Shown one piece after another: positions 36,495-46,400 of a stretch of DNA of 64,000 bases. Source of the DNA: Acinetobacter baumannii. Lineage in GTDB: Bacteria > Pseudomonadota > Gammaproteobacteria > Pseudomonadales > Moraxellaceae. Within the stretch, counting starts at the first letter, position 1. Each line of letters opens with the position of its first letter. The position numbers were made by a program, and so were the translations under genes. The notes under the pieces are model-generated. The model did not search any database and was not told the DNA's origin. It saw nothing but the letters and a program-made list of their open reading frames with translations. The DNA is taken from positions 31,397-95,396 of the forward strand of contig NZ_JADVOP010000013.1 of NCBI RefSeq assembly GCF_016508585.1. The letters are read 5' to 3'.

Positions 36495-37251
36495 AACGAT
36501 TTTAGGCGGTTTAACTCATCTTGGATTAGTCACTGCATTTGCTTTGGTCGCATTGATTATGTGGCTCTCTACAAAGCTATCTAAATATTTGACCAAAGGG
36601 CGAGTACATGCATCTGCGATTGCAATCGTGATTGGTTTAATTCTGGCTTATGTCGGTGGTAGTTTGACAGGCGGTCAAAAGGGCATCACCGATATTGCAC
36701 TATTTGCTGGTGTTGGTTTGATGGGCGGAGCAATGCTGCGTGACTTTGCGATTGTTGCAACTGCATTTGAAGTGCAAGCGTCAGAGGCAAAGAAAGCAGG
36801 CTTTATTGGTGTCCTCGCCTTGTTTCTCGGTACGATTCTACCATTTATCGTGGGGTGCATTTTTGCCTGGTTATTTGGTTATCGTGATGCTGTCAGTATT
36901 ACCACTATTGGTGCAGGCGCAGTAACTTATATCGTTGGTCCGGTGACAGGTGCAGCGATTGGTGCAAGTTCGGAAGTCATGGCTTTATCTATTGCTACAG
37001 GTTTGGTCAAAGCAATTTGTGTAATGGTGTCTACGCCAATGACTGCTAAATTTATGGGCTTGGATAATCCTCGATCTGCGATGATTTTTGGTGGACTTGC
37101 AGGAACAGTGAGTGGTGTATCCGCAGGTTTGGCTGCAACAGATCGACGCTTGGTTCCATATGGTGCATTAACTGCAACTTTCCATACGGGATTAGGTTGT
37201 TTGATGGGACCTACCATTCTATTCTTATGTGTCAAACTACTGGTTGGTTAA
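36487..37251 (+). CDS. mdcM: Malonate transporter subunit MdcM/MadM
   Basis: A 254-residue membrane protein with about seven or eight hydrophobic segments and the MadM-type glycine-rich stretches (GVGLMGGAMLRDFAI; GAGAVTYIVGPVTGAAIGASSEV, of which only the start is given). With MdcL it imports malonate. It is the last gene of the operon; a hairpin follows within 50 bp. Confidence 0.9.
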   Translation: MAETILGGLTHLGLVTAFALVALIMWLSTKLSKYLTKGRVHASAIAIVIGLILAYVGGSLTGGQKGITDIALFAGVGLMGGAMLRDFAIVATAFEVQASEAKKAGFIGVLALFLGTILPFIVGCIFAWLFGYRDAVSITTIGAGAVTYIVGPVTGAAIGASSEVMALSIATGLVKAICVMVSTPMTAKFMGLDNPRSAMIFGGLAGTVSGVSAGLAATDRRLVPYGALTATFHTGLGCLMGPTILFLCVKLLVG

Positions 37252-37255
37252 AATC

Positions 37256-37314
37256 CACCCTGTAGAATAAAAAAAGGCAATTCTCCTGACAGGGTGAGCT
37301 GCCTTTATTTTTTT
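37256..37314. terminator. Terminator between convergent mdcM and mdcR, with an alternative pairing
   Basis: AAAGGCA (37273-37279) pairs with TGCCTTT (37300-37306), followed by a T-rich run into 37314. CACCCTGT (37256-37263) can instead pair with ACAGGGTG (37289-37296), which lies inside the loop of the first hairpin. The two folds exclude each other. Confidence 0.6.
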
Positions 37315-38239
37315 AATGTCGCAGCTTTTTGGTAAACATACGGCATTCAGCGATCAAAGCCAGTAAATTTGGATCACGTTCTTTGCTTTTTAAAAAGACC
37401 AATCCAATCTCTTGTTTAATTTTATAAATGGGGTGTAGTGGGATCAGTTTGACTGAACTTTCATAGATGGTCGAAATACGCCCCGGCAGTAAAGCAAATC
37501 CCACCCCTGAACTGACCATGCTGATCAAGGTGAAAATATCGCTGACTTCTAGGAAAACTTTTGGGTCAATGCCTGCTTTCTCAAAAATAACATCACTGTC
37601 ACTACGTGTAGCAAAGCCCTTGGCGAGGGTTAAAAAAGTTTCATTTTTAAGCAGACTTAAATCAATTTCTGGATATTCGGCATAGGCTGAATTTTTATTG
37701 ACTGCTAAAAATATTTCATCTTCAAACATCGGTAAATGTTCAAAAGCTTGATCTTGTGTCGTCTCATTGAGTGCAACAATAATCGCATCCAATTCCGTCG
37801 CTTTAAGTTTTTTAACCAAGTCACGATTGGAACTTAATAACAGTTGAATATCCAGTTCACCACGGCGGAGTTTTAACCCACTGATCACACTTGGTAAAGT
37901 ATTAACCGTTAATGAATAGAGTGAGCCTAGATTGAGGACTTTAGCGGCAAAGCCTGCTGCCTCACGAGTTTTGTTTACTGTTGTGACAATGTCTTGAACA
38001 ATTTTTTGTGCATGTTCCTCTAACACATAGGCGCTTTTTAATGGAATCAGGAGACGACCTTCATTTTTAAACAGAGGGCAATGCAGTACGCTTTCTAAAG
38101 AATGTAGGGCTTTATGTACACTGACATTACTGAGGTCCATTTCAGCAGCGGTCTTAGATAAACTTCCACAGCGCATAAAAGCAAGAAATATCTGGATTTT
38201 TTTTAAGGTCAATTCTTCATCAATTTTCATTTCACACAT
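37313..38239 (-). CDS. mdcR: LysR-family regulator of malonate genes
   Basis: A 308-residue LysR protein with the N-terminal HTH (FMRCGSLSKTAAEMDLSNVSVHKALHSLE) and a two-lobed effector domain. The recognition sequence SNVSVHKALHSLE is like MdcR. It lies convergent to the mdc operon end rather than beside its promoter. Control of mdcA by this protein is expected from the family but not proven by position. A second in-frame ATG at 38230 (MKIDEELTL) may be the actual start. Confidence 0.8.
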   Translation of the reverse strand: MCEMKIDEELTLKKIQIFLAFMRCGSLSKTAAEMDLSNVSVHKALHSLESVLHCPLFKNEGRLLIPLKSAYVLEEHAQKIVQDIVTTVNKTREAAGFAAKVLNLGSLYSLTVNTLPSVISGLKLRRGELDIQLLLSSNRDLVKKLKATELDAIIVALNETTQDQAFEHLPMFEDEIFLAVNKNSAYAEYPEIDLSLLKNETFLTLAKGFATRSDSDVIFEKAGIDPKVFLEVSDIFTLISMVSSGVGFALLPGRISTIYESSVKLIPLHPIYKIKQEIGLVFLKSKERDPNLLALIAECRMFTKKLRH

Positions 38240-38600
38240 CCATTTTTTGTTGAATATTATAAATAAAATTGAGTGTTAAAGATGTGTTTGGATATGACAA
38301 AAATACAAATTTTCGTACATTAAAAAACGATGCAACATCGAATAGATTTTTAAAAAATGTATGATTTTAGAGGGGGGAGATGAATGATTAAACATAAGGC
38401 GTTAGAATCACAGTTTTCCCAAAGAAAAGAATGAAATTTTACGTTTTTAAAGGGGCTTTTTCTTTTATTTTAAATTGCTTATGTAACTGAGCTTTGAGAA
38501 AAACTCAACAATGTTATTGAAATAATATAGACAGGTCTGTATAGATTTTGTCGCCATTTTTTAGTACACTAGATCACAATCTAAAATCAAACAATAAACC
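38240..38600. other. Promoter region between mdcR and vgrG
   Basis: 361 bp, AT-rich, between divergent genes; no gene seen. A small dyad ACAG-GT-CTGT lies about 75 bp upstream of vgrG. The vgrG ATG has no strong Shine-Dalgarno sequence. Confidence 0.45.
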
Positions 38601-41225
38601 ATGTCTAACAATATTTATGTTGCTCTAGAGCAGTTGGGACTTACGGCACAAAAACGTGCCATACATGCACAGTTCAGTAATAATGATCTTAATAATCAAG
38701 TCTTTCTTCAGCGGGTTGATGGGACACATGCCATCAATGAGGGCGTTGATTTACAACTGATCTGTCTTTCAATGAATGGGGCAATACCATTAAAACAGTT
38801 TATCGGGTCTCAAGTCGCGATTGATATTGTGAATGATCGGTCTGAGTTGAATCGAATTTCAGGTATTGTGACCAAAGCTGAGGTGGGAGCCTCTGATGGT
38901 GCATTAACAATTTATCGTCTCAAGGTTGAAGATCCTACTGCACTATGGAAACAGCGTAGAAACTCTAGAGTGTTTATGGCGAAATCGGCTGTTGAGGTCA
39001 TTCAAACTGTATTTCAGGAGTGGATGCAACGTAGCCCGCTGTTTGCTTCAAGCCTCACTTTAGATAAGAGCGGACTGACCAAAGATTATGATGTCCGTCC
39101 ATTCCTCATGCAGGCATCTGAAAGCGATTTCGACTTTCTAACACGTTTGATGAGAAGTGAGGGCATCAACTGGCTGATTGATGAAGCACAGCTCAAAGTG
39201 TCGAATACAACAGAACAAATCCAAGCACAAAAGTTAAGATTAATCGATGACAACACGCAATTTAGTGCCTTAGAACGCAGTAGCATCCGTTTTAATCGCA
39301 GCTCAGCTGTAGAAAAGAGCGATTCAATCACCAATTTTACTGGACAACGTTCACTTCAACCGACTTCAGTACATATCCAGCGTTGGCAAGCTGATGTATT
39401 GGATACGGATGAAGGTGCAGGCAGTGTCCAAAGCAAACACAGCCATAGTGAAAACTATGACAATGCCAGTTTAGGTTTGGAACAAGCATGGCACTTTAGC
39501 CCTGCATGGATACAAGATCTCAATGGTGAAGATGGGGTAACGCCATCGGGCAACAGTCAGGTTGAGCGGTTTAACCAAAACCTCAGTAATTACTATGATG
39601 CTCAAGCCAAACAGTTTACTGCTGTATCGACAGTACGAGATACACAGGTAGGCTATTGGTTTGAATTTAACGAACACCCTGAGATTGACCAACATTCAGG
39701 AGCAGACAAAGAGTTCTTAATCACTGCAAAGGACTTTTACAATCAAAATAATCTCCCCAAAGACCTAAGTGATCAAGTGAGTGCTTTGTTGAAACAAAGC
39801 AACTGGAAAACAAGCAGTATCAGCACACAGAATAGCGATGAACGCCAAGCCAATATACTGACCGTACAACGACGCAATATTGCGATTGTCCCTGAATACA
39901 ATCCATTAAAACATCGCCCGATGGCATCACCGCAACGTGCCAAAGTGGTTGGACCGAGTGGGGAAGAAATCCATGTGGATGAATGGGGGCGCATCAAAGT
40001 TCGCTTCCTGTTTACCCGTAATGAAGACAACACGTATGATGGTGGAGCAGGTTCTAACGACAATGACACTGACTCGGCTTGGGTCGATGTCTTGACGCCA
40101 TGGGCAGGTGAAGGCTATGGAGCACGCTTTTTACCGCGTATTGGAGAGATTGTCGTCATCGACTTCTTTGATGGCAACATTGACCGACCATTTGTGGTGG
40201 GTCGAATCCATGAAGGACAACGAAGCCCGACCAAGTTTGATGGTAAAGGCAAACTGCCTGATACCAAGAAATTAGCAGGAATTAAAAGTAAGGAATATCA
40301 GGGTAGCGGCTATAACCAACTCAGATTTGATGATACTAAAGGGCAACTTAGCAGTCAGTTACAGAGTAGCCATGGCGCCAGTCAACTGAATCTTGGAAAG
40401 CTCAGCCATCCAAAATATCAAGCAGAAAGTGATGATCGTGGTGAGGGTTTTGAATTACGTACAGACCAATGGGGTGCAGTACGTGCAGGGCAAGGTTTAC
40501 TGATTTCGACCTATGCCCAAGACCAAGCCAAAGGTGATCATTTAGATGTCGCTGGAACAAAATCGCAGCTAGAATCGAGTCTGAATAATTCAAAAGCTTT
40601 AAGTGAAGTCGCTAAAAACCAACAAACTGATCCTTTGGAAATGTTGGATGGTCTAAAACAGTTTATTGAGCAAATCGAACAAGAAAGCGAAACCAAAGCA
40701 AAAGCATTTAAACAAGCGTTAATGATTTTAACTTCACCTAACTCTATTGGTTTAGCAAGCAATGAAGATGTTCATCTTTCAGCAGATGGGCAAATCAATC
40801 ATAGTGCTGGTGATAGCATTAACTTCAGTACTCAGAAATCACTCATTGGTCATGCAAGTTCAAAGATCAGTTTGTTTGCAGCGCAAGAGGGTGCAAGACT
40901 TTATGCCGGTAAAGGTAAAGTTGAGATCCAAGCCCAAGGGGATGGTGCAGATTTGATTGCTCGCAAAGGTATCCAAATCATTTCTACTGAAGATACTGTG
41001 TATATCATGAGTCCAAAGGAAATTAAGTTGACTAGTGATGGCTCTGAATTAAAGATTAATGGTTCTGGTGTGTTTGCGACGACGGGTGGTTTATTTGAGG
41101 TCAAATCAGGACAACAGAAACTGACTTCACCAGCTTCAGTAAACCCACCTGCACTAGATTTACCTAATTGCTCTACAAAACAAGGACAAGCTGCTCAAGA
41201 TGGATCAGCAAAGGTGATCTTATGA
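38601..41225 (+). CDS. vgrG: Type VI secretion spike protein VgrG
   Basis: The protein has 874 residues. It has a gp27/gp5-like VgrG core at about 10-560, including the OB-fold block IHVDEWGRIKVRFLF and the family motif LTPWAGEGYGARFLPRIGE. A Vgr/Rhs-type DUF2345 tail follows, with the beta-helix repeats of the needle (HLSADGQINHSAGDS; ISLFAAQEGARLYAG; KGIQIISTEDTVYI). It forms the trimeric puncturing tip. No other structural T6SS gene lies in this window, so this is an orphan vgrG cassette serving a secretion system encoded elsewhere. The stop overlaps the adaptor gene start (ATGA), tying them together. Confidence 0.92.
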   Translation: MSNNIYVALEQLGLTAQKRAIHAQFSNNDLNNQVFLQRVDGTHAINEGVDLQLICLSMNGAIPLKQFIGSQVAIDIVNDRSELNRISGIVTKAEVGASDGALTIYRLKVEDPTALWKQRRNSRVFMAKSAVEVIQTVFQEWMQRSPLFASSLTLDKSGLTKDYDVRPFLMQASESDFDFLTRLMRSEGINWLIDEAQLKVSNTTEQIQAQKLRLIDDNTQFSALERSSIRFNRSSAVEKSDSITNFTGQRSLQPTSVHIQRWQADVLDTDEGAGSVQSKHSHSENYDNASLGLEQAWHFSPAWIQDLNGEDGVTPSGNSQVERFNQNLSNYYDAQAKQFTAVSTVRDTQVGYWFEFNEHPEIDQHSGADKEFLITAKDFYNQNNLPKDLSDQVSALLKQSNWKTSSISTQNSDERQANILTVQRRNIAIVPEYNPLKHRPMASPQRAKVVGPSGEEIHVDEWGRIKVRFLFTRNEDNTYDGGAGSNDNDTDSAWVDVLTPWAGEGYGARFLPRIGEIVVIDFFDGNIDRPFVVGRIHEGQRSPTKFDGKGKLPDTKKLAGIKSKEYQGSGYNQLRFDDTKGQLSSQLQSSHGASQLNLGKLSHPKYQAESDDRGEGFELRTDQWGAVRAGQGLLISTYAQDQAKGDHLDVAGTKSQLESSLNNSKALSEVAKNQQTDPLEMLDGLKQFIEQIEQESETKAKAFKQALMILTSPNSIGLASNEDVHLSADGQINHSAGDSINFSTQKSLIGHASSKISLFAAQEGARLYAGKGKVEIQAQGDGADLIARKGIQIISTEDTVYIMSPKEIKLTSDGSELKINGSGVFATTGGLFEVKSGQQKLTSPASVNPPALDLPNCSTKQGQAAQDGSAKVIL

Positions 41226-42169
41226 TGAGTGAAAATTATTTACAACGTGCAATTGAACCTAATGAACTTTATTCAGTTGAAGCAATTTATCAAAAAATGC
41301 AGGTAGTATTTCAGCAGCATGAACGGCTGTTGGTATTGGTGGATGAAACGCTTGCACCGCGCATTTTCGACGATTTAAAAAAGAATTTGAGGAGCGACAA
41401 GATCATTTATATCCCTTTGGCAAAAGGTAATGGATATAAGGATACGCCTCTATTTTTTATTGAAATAACAGATGAAAAAATATTAAAAGACATCGGATTA
41501 CAACTTGCTGAGCATTTGTTTCATAATTTTGATATTAGCAACAATGAATATCTCGTATATGGTTTTGGGACTTCTGATTATGAAAGTGATGAACTGAATC
41601 GAAAGTTTAAAGCAAGTTTAGTATTACAAGATATTGAATCTAAAATATTATTTCGATGGTATGATCCTCGGGTCATGATTTATTTGGATCAAATTTTTAA
41701 TGAACCACAAATGAATAGTTTATTGGGGAATTTTAACCAATGGCACTTTATTCACCCTACTGGGTATTATCAGTGGGATAATATTGCACAGAAAAACTTA
41801 GTGCGTAAAACGATCAATAAGATTAGTGCACGGCAATCTTTAGCTTTAGATTTGATTGAAATCAGTAACATTGTATTTAAAAGTGCATATCAGTTAGAAC
41901 AAATTGACAACAACAAGCTGAAAATACAAAAGATTTTAAAAAATTTATATCAAGCACATGAGCATTACCATATTACAAAATATACAGATTTAGTGAGTTA
42001 CGGATTATACGCAGAGGTACTTGGGCAAAGTTTTATGCAACATCCTTATATACAAAAGGTATTGCAAAAATATTTGCACACTGAACCTGAAAAATACGAT
42101 TTTACTGAAGCAATGAACTTTGTTGCTGAAGATTCTTGGACATTGATTAAAACAGAAATAATTGAATAA
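41222..42169 (+). CDS. DUF4123-type T6SS effector adaptor
   Basis: A 315-residue protein whose N-terminal half has DUF4123 features: an ERLLVLVDETLAPRI strand followed by a turn, FNDL-like acidic patches, and the conserved segment FFIEITDEKIL. DUF4123 proteins load a specific effector onto its cognate VgrG and are not themselves secreted toxins. It lies exactly between vgrG (4-nt overlap) and the effector gene. ATG codons at 41222 and 41225 are both possible. The C-terminal half is diverged and I assign it no function. Confidence 0.75.
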   Translation: MMSENYLQRAIEPNELYSVEAIYQKMQVVFQQHERLLVLVDETLAPRIFDDLKKNLRSDKIIYIPLAKGNGYKDTPLFFIEITDEKILKDIGLQLAEHLFHNFDISNNEYLVYGFGTSDYESDELNRKFKASLVLQDIESKILFRWYDPRVMIYLDQIFNEPQMNSLLGNFNQWHFIHPTGYYQWDNIAQKNLVRKTINKISARQSLALDLIEISNIVFKSAYQLEQIDNNKLKIQKILKNLYQAHEHYHITKYTDLVSYGLYAEVLGQSFMQHPYIQKVLQKYLHTEPEKYDFTEAMNFVAEDSWTLIKTEIIE

Positions 42170-42179
42170 GGAGAATAAT

Positions 42180-44843
42180 ATGGGTGGCGATAAAGAAGCT
42201 TTTGCACGTAAAAAAGAAGAAGAAAGAAATCAAAGTCAAACAAAAGCAGTAGTTGCTGGTGCAAACACTATTACAATGGTTGCACAAACTGCAACTCCCA
42301 ATAATAAGCAAACAGCTGAAGCAAAGAATTCTGGTAAAACCTGTCCAAATTTTTGTCGTAATAAAGGGTTTCATATTTTACCTGTGAGATACACTGTCTC
42401 AACAGTTGCACCAGCATTACTAGACACATTAGGAAAAAATGTAAAAGAAATACCATTATCAAATTTTAAATATACTGTAGAAATGGTAAATACAGGCTAT
42501 ATCTATAGCTTAGTGAAGAGGGCTAAAGGACCACAAATATGGTCTGGTTATATTGTTAATGATAAAGGGTATTTATCATATTTTAATCCTGTTAAAGATG
42601 CTGCACCCTCAGTTGCGCCAGACTTTGGTTGTAATGTTGGCGAACATATTATTAAGGCATCTTTAGTCACAGTTGAAGAAATTCCTAACAATCCTGCATT
42701 ACATACTTATCTTCTTTATACGCATGCTCCGTTATCTAAAGCTAAACTTGAAGAGTATATGAAGAATGCTGAAGCTTATGTTTCACAGGGGAAATGGCAA
42801 AAATTTGAAGTATCAAAATGGAGAAATGGCACAATAAGTCAAACCCATAGCTTTAGTATTAAACAGGTTGATGTAATCAATAATAAAAAAAGTTATGGTA
42901 CAAGGTTATTGGATACACAGAAAAGATTTGCAGACTTTAATTTAAGTATTGCGTGTATGGCACTTTATGATCCAATTAAAATTACAACAAAAATTAATGA
43001 AATTAGAAATTCACAATTTAAAGAGCTAATGAGCTTTTTGGCTGAAAAGGATAACAATAATATTACCAATGAACATCGCTTAAATTCATCAAACTCTATT
43101 GATAGTTTGAAATTAATTTTAGAAAAAGGATTAATTAATCAAGCATTAAATAGTGATGTATTGAAAGATGAAAAGTTAGTTAAATATTTATATGCTAAAG
43201 ATAAAATTCCTAAATATGCGACAAATATAGACCAGCGTGAATATCAAAAAAGAATGGATGAACTATGGGAAAAAGCTTCAAATGCAGAAAAGCAAAAAGT
43301 TTTGGATGATTATAATAAAAAGTTTGAACCTCAAAAGCTAAAAGATAAAATTCAAGTTGCATCTAAAGCTAAAGCTGAACTTGTTTGGAACGAGAAATAT
43401 AAACCTAAGATAGATTGGAACAGTAAAAAAAGCTTTGATTTAAAAGTTAAGCAGTTGACAGAATCAGGTAAAGCAAATGCAATGAAATATGCAAATGATC
43501 ATATAAATTGGTTGAAGTCAAATGCCTTATTACAAGCTTTGCATGCATATGACCAAAATGAAGTTAAAGAGTATGGCTTTTTATTTCATACTCATGTTAT
43601 GGCAATGTTACATGGAATGTCGGGCTTTGATGTAGGTCAGGCATTATTGGAAGAATGGTTAAGCGCTGCAAAAGTAGATTATAAAAATTTATATTATAGA
43701 GCTGTTTGCTATAACCAAAAGAGTCTAATTGAAAAGTTCAATAATTGCGCTCCTTCATTGATGACACTGACTTGGGATCAGTCTCAAGGAACGTTAAAAA
43801 ATACAATTGCTACATTTGTTGCATTTGATCAATTATGGGATGAATGGCTGACAACGGGCAAATATAAAGTTGATGAGTTAAAATGGTATAATCCAGCAAA
43901 ATCTGTTTACTGGATTTCTGAAATAACGAGAACTGTTACTAAGTGGTCATTACAATATAATCTTAATTCAAAAATGGCTGCTGGGCTTGCTAAAATCTCG
44001 TTTATTGCTTATGCACATGGATCTTTATTGACAAATAAAGTACCAAAATGGTCGTTACTTTATAATGTAGATTTACGCAATGCTAATGCAGCAAATCGCT
44101 TGAATGCGACTGAAATCCAAAAGACTTGGAAAAAAGTAGAAGAAAATACTGCTGCAAAGAAAATCAAAGAAATACTGAATCAATCACCAGAAAGTGGGAA
44201 AATACGTATTTCCAGTATTGTTGCTTTATTTGAATTGATCAATCTAGCAACTCAAAGTAATAAGTTTATGGCGGAAAAGAATTGGGAAAATGGTTTTCAG
44301 ATTACAGCAGGATTATTTGCATCTACAGCAGTTGTACTCGATATTGCTGGTGGCGGAATGGAAGCCTTAAGTTTTGCTGACAAAGCTAATAAAATCCGAT
44401 TATGCGGCGGTATTTTTGCTGTAACTGGGGCTGCATTTAGTTTTTTTGCGGATTCTACTGCACTGGGAAAAGAAATGACAGGTGATAAAAACCCATGGTT
44501 AAGTGCTTTATTGATCTCAAAGTTATTAGTTTCTCTAGGTATGTTTTTGGTTGGTTTTGGTATGTTAATACGAATTCCAATTTTACATTCTAAATTATTG
44601 TCTGAGGGTGCTAATAAAGCTTTAATAGCAAGATTTTTAACTAATAATGTCATTAAATATGCAGCACGTTTAAACTTTATTGGTTTAGGCATAGCAATAA
44701 TTGAAATTGTTTTAAAAACATGGTTTATACCTAACGATGTGCAAAAATGGTGTACAAAAACAGTTTTTGGAGTAGGTGAGAAAAAATATAAAACAGTAAA
44801 AGAGGAAGATGATGAATTTGTTAAAGCATTAGAGAGTATTTAA
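42180..44843 (+). CDS. VasX-like membrane-active T6SS effector
   Basis: The protein has 887 residues. After a charged N-terminus comes the VasX N-terminal-type block: CPNFCRNKGFHILPVRY (about 55-71), then VNTGYIYSLV (about 104-113), which resembles the MIX marker of T6SS effectors. The middle part is charged and helical. The C-terminal 190 residues hold four hydrophobic segments (about 702-722, 738-757, 772-798, 822-845), as in the pore-forming, colicin-like end of VasX. It probably depolarises the inner membrane of rivals. The ATG at 42180 has AAGGAG just upstream; the TTG at 42162 is rejected. Strong AT bias suggests acquisition. Four immunity-like genes follow. Confidence 0.8.
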   Translation: MGGDKEAFARKKEEERNQSQTKAVVAGANTITMVAQTATPNNKQTAEAKNSGKTCPNFCRNKGFHILPVRYTVSTVAPALLDTLGKNVKEIPLSNFKYTVEMVNTGYIYSLVKRAKGPQIWSGYIVNDKGYLSYFNPVKDAAPSVAPDFGCNVGEHIIKASLVTVEEIPNNPALHTYLLYTHAPLSKAKLEEYMKNAEAYVSQGKWQKFEVSKWRNGTISQTHSFSIKQVDVINNKKSYGTRLLDTQKRFADFNLSIACMALYDPIKITTKINEIRNSQFKELMSFLAEKDNNNITNEHRLNSSNSIDSLKLILEKGLINQALNSDVLKDEKLVKYLYAKDKIPKYATNIDQREYQKRMDELWEKASNAEKQKVLDDYNKKFEPQKLKDKIQVASKAKAELVWNEKYKPKIDWNSKKSFDLKVKQLTESGKANAMKYANDHINWLKSNALLQALHAYDQNEVKEYGFLFHTHVMAMLHGMSGFDVGQALLEEWLSAAKVDYKNLYYRAVCYNQKSLIEKFNNCAPSLMTLTWDQSQGTLKNTIATFVAFDQLWDEWLTTGKYKVDELKWYNPAKSVYWISEITRTVTKWSLQYNLNSKMAAGLAKISFIAYAHGSLLTNKVPKWSLLYNVDLRNANAANRLNATEIQKTWKKVEENTAAKKIKEILNQSPESGKIRISSIVALFELINLATQSNKFMAEKNWENGFQITAGLFASTAVVLDIAGGGMEALSFADKANKIRLCGGIFAVTGAAFSFFADSTALGKEMTGDKNPWLSALLISKLLVSLGMFLVGFGMLIRIPILHSKLLSEGANKALIARFLTNNVIKYAARLNFIGLGIAIIEIVLKTWFIPNDVQKWCTKTVFGVGEKKYKTVKEEDDEFVKALESI

Positions 44844-44845
44844 AA

Positions 44846-45643
44846 GTGATTGAAATATTGGTAATAGAAGGCGTTATAAAGAATCTTAAGGTTGAAGATT
44901 CAAAAATACATCCACTTAAAAATTTAGATAAAGATGCATTAGGTGCTTCGATGTTGGGGGCATTGACTGCAAGTAGTTCATTGGCAACAAATGCCCCAAT
45001 TATGTTGATGGCTGCACAAGGTGAGACTGCAAAAACATTTATTGCTGAAATAAATGGTTATCCGATTATCGGGCAATTTACCACCGTAAAATTTAAGGAA
45101 GATACGCCTTTAATAGCTGTAATCAGTACAGAAAAAGAAAAAGGAAGGTATTTAGTTTATTCAATATTAGATCCTCAATCTGGCTTACTCTATATGATGT
45201 ATGAAATGGGAAGGTCAATTAAGAGTGCTTATTTAAATTTATTTAAATGGAGTGTATTTTGGTCGATATTTACTTTTATAGTAATTTTTAGTATATTTAT
45301 TTTAGCAAATATTTTTTCTGAAAATCTATCAAGTTCAATATCTACTGAAAATATAAAGTATTTATTTTTAATTTTTGGGTTTAGCTCATTTATTATATTT
45401 TTATTCTTCTTTAGTTTTATATTTGGATCTAGATCTGTGCGTGTACATGGTAGTATTTCAGAGAAAGTATTTAATGAATTAAAGTTTGAAAATACTAAAA
45501 ATCAAAATTTTTATAACCAATCTCTATTAGATCAAGATGGTATGCATTTAAGTGTAATGGAATATCGAAAAAGTTTAAAAGGAAAAGACCCTTATCCAGA
45601 GGATTATTTCAAAAAGAAGAATAACCAAAATGATGGTGATTGA
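44846..45643 (+). CDS. Putative membrane immunity protein, tandem copy 1
   Basis: The protein has 265 residues, starting with GTG 3 nt after the effector stop. Residues 1-122 form a soluble-looking domain (VIEGVIKNLKVEDSKIHPL to LLYMMYEMGRS). Two strongly hydrophobic segments lie at about 135-157 and 172-195, and a C-terminal cytoplasmic tail ends in VMEYRKSLKGKDPYPEDYF. I know no named family. The position directly after a pore-forming T6SS effector and the two membrane spans point to immunity, like the TsiV2 role for VasX; this is inferred. It overlaps copy 2 by 14 nt. Confidence 0.7.
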   Translation: MIEILVIEGVIKNLKVEDSKIHPLKNLDKDALGASMLGALTASSSLATNAPIMLMAAQGETAKTFIAEINGYPIIGQFTTVKFKEDTPLIAVISTEKEKGRYLVYSILDPQSGLLYMMYEMGRSIKSAYLNLFKWSVFWSIFTFIVIFSIFILANIFSENLSSSISTENIKYLFLIFGFSSFIIFLFFFSFIFGSRSVRVHGSISEKVFNELKFENTKNQNFYNQSLLDQDGMHLSVMEYRKSLKGKDPYPEDYFKKKNNQNDGD

Positions 45644-46400
45644 AGGTGTTATAAAGAATCTTAAAGTTGAAGATTCAAAAATATACCCGCTTAAAAATTT
45701 AGATAAGGACGCTTTAGGATCATCAGTGTTGGGGACATTGACTGCAAGTAGCTCATTGGCAACAAATGCTCCCATTATGCTGATGGCGGCACAAGGTGAG
45801 GTTGCAAAAACATTTACTGCTGAAATAAATGGTTATCCCATTATCGCGCAATTTACTACCGTAAAATTTAATGAAGATACGCCTTTAGTAGCTGTAATCA
45901 GTATAGAAAAAGAAAAAGGAAGACATTTAGTTTATTCAATATTAGACCCTCAGTCAGGTTTACTCTATATGATGTATGAAATGGGACGCTCTGTAAGTAA
46001 AGGGAAATTAGCTATATTTAAACAAGCTTTATATTTTTCATTAGGAAGTTTTTTATTTGTTGCTTTAATTTCAATTGTTTCTGGTCTATTTTTAAATGAA
46101 GAGTTTTTTTTCTCAGATATAGATGTGTTATATATTTTTGTAATTGCTTATTTTTTATTCTTTATTTTATTGCTTATCTTTACTAATTTGGCTTTAAGTA
46201 AGCCCTATAAAATTGCAGGAGAGTTGTCCGAACAAATTTTTAAAAAATTAAATTTTGAAAAAGTAAAGCAACAAGATTTTTATCATGATTTTGATGTTGA
46301 AGATGGTGTTCATTTAAGTGTAATGGAATATCGAAAAAGTTTAAAAGGAAAAGACCCTTATCCAGAGGATTATTTCGACAAAGTAAAAAATAATGAATAG
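45630..46400 (+). CDS. Putative membrane immunity protein, tandem copy 2
   Basis: The protein has 256 residues. The first 120 residues are almost the same as copy 1, including silent positions in the DNA. The membrane part (about 128-185) is quite different, and the tail (KVKQQDFYHDFDVEDGVHLS to PYPEDYF) again matches, being closest to copy 4. The ATG at 45630 or 45633 may be used. It overlaps copy 3 by 8 nt. Same inferred immunity role; a changed membrane segment may mean a changed partner. Confidence 0.68.
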   Translation: MMVIEGVIKNLKVEDSKIYPLKNLDKDALGSSVLGTLTASSSLATNAPIMLMAAQGEVAKTFTAEINGYPIIAQFTTVKFNEDTPLVAVISIEKEKGRHLVYSILDPQSGLLYMMYEMGRSVSKGKLAIFKQALYFSLGSFLFVALISIVSGLFLNEEFFFSDIDVLYIFVIAYFLFFILLLIFTNLALSKPYKIAGELSEQIFKKLNFEKVKQQDFYHDFDVEDGVHLSVMEYRKSLKGKDPYPEDYFDKVKNNE

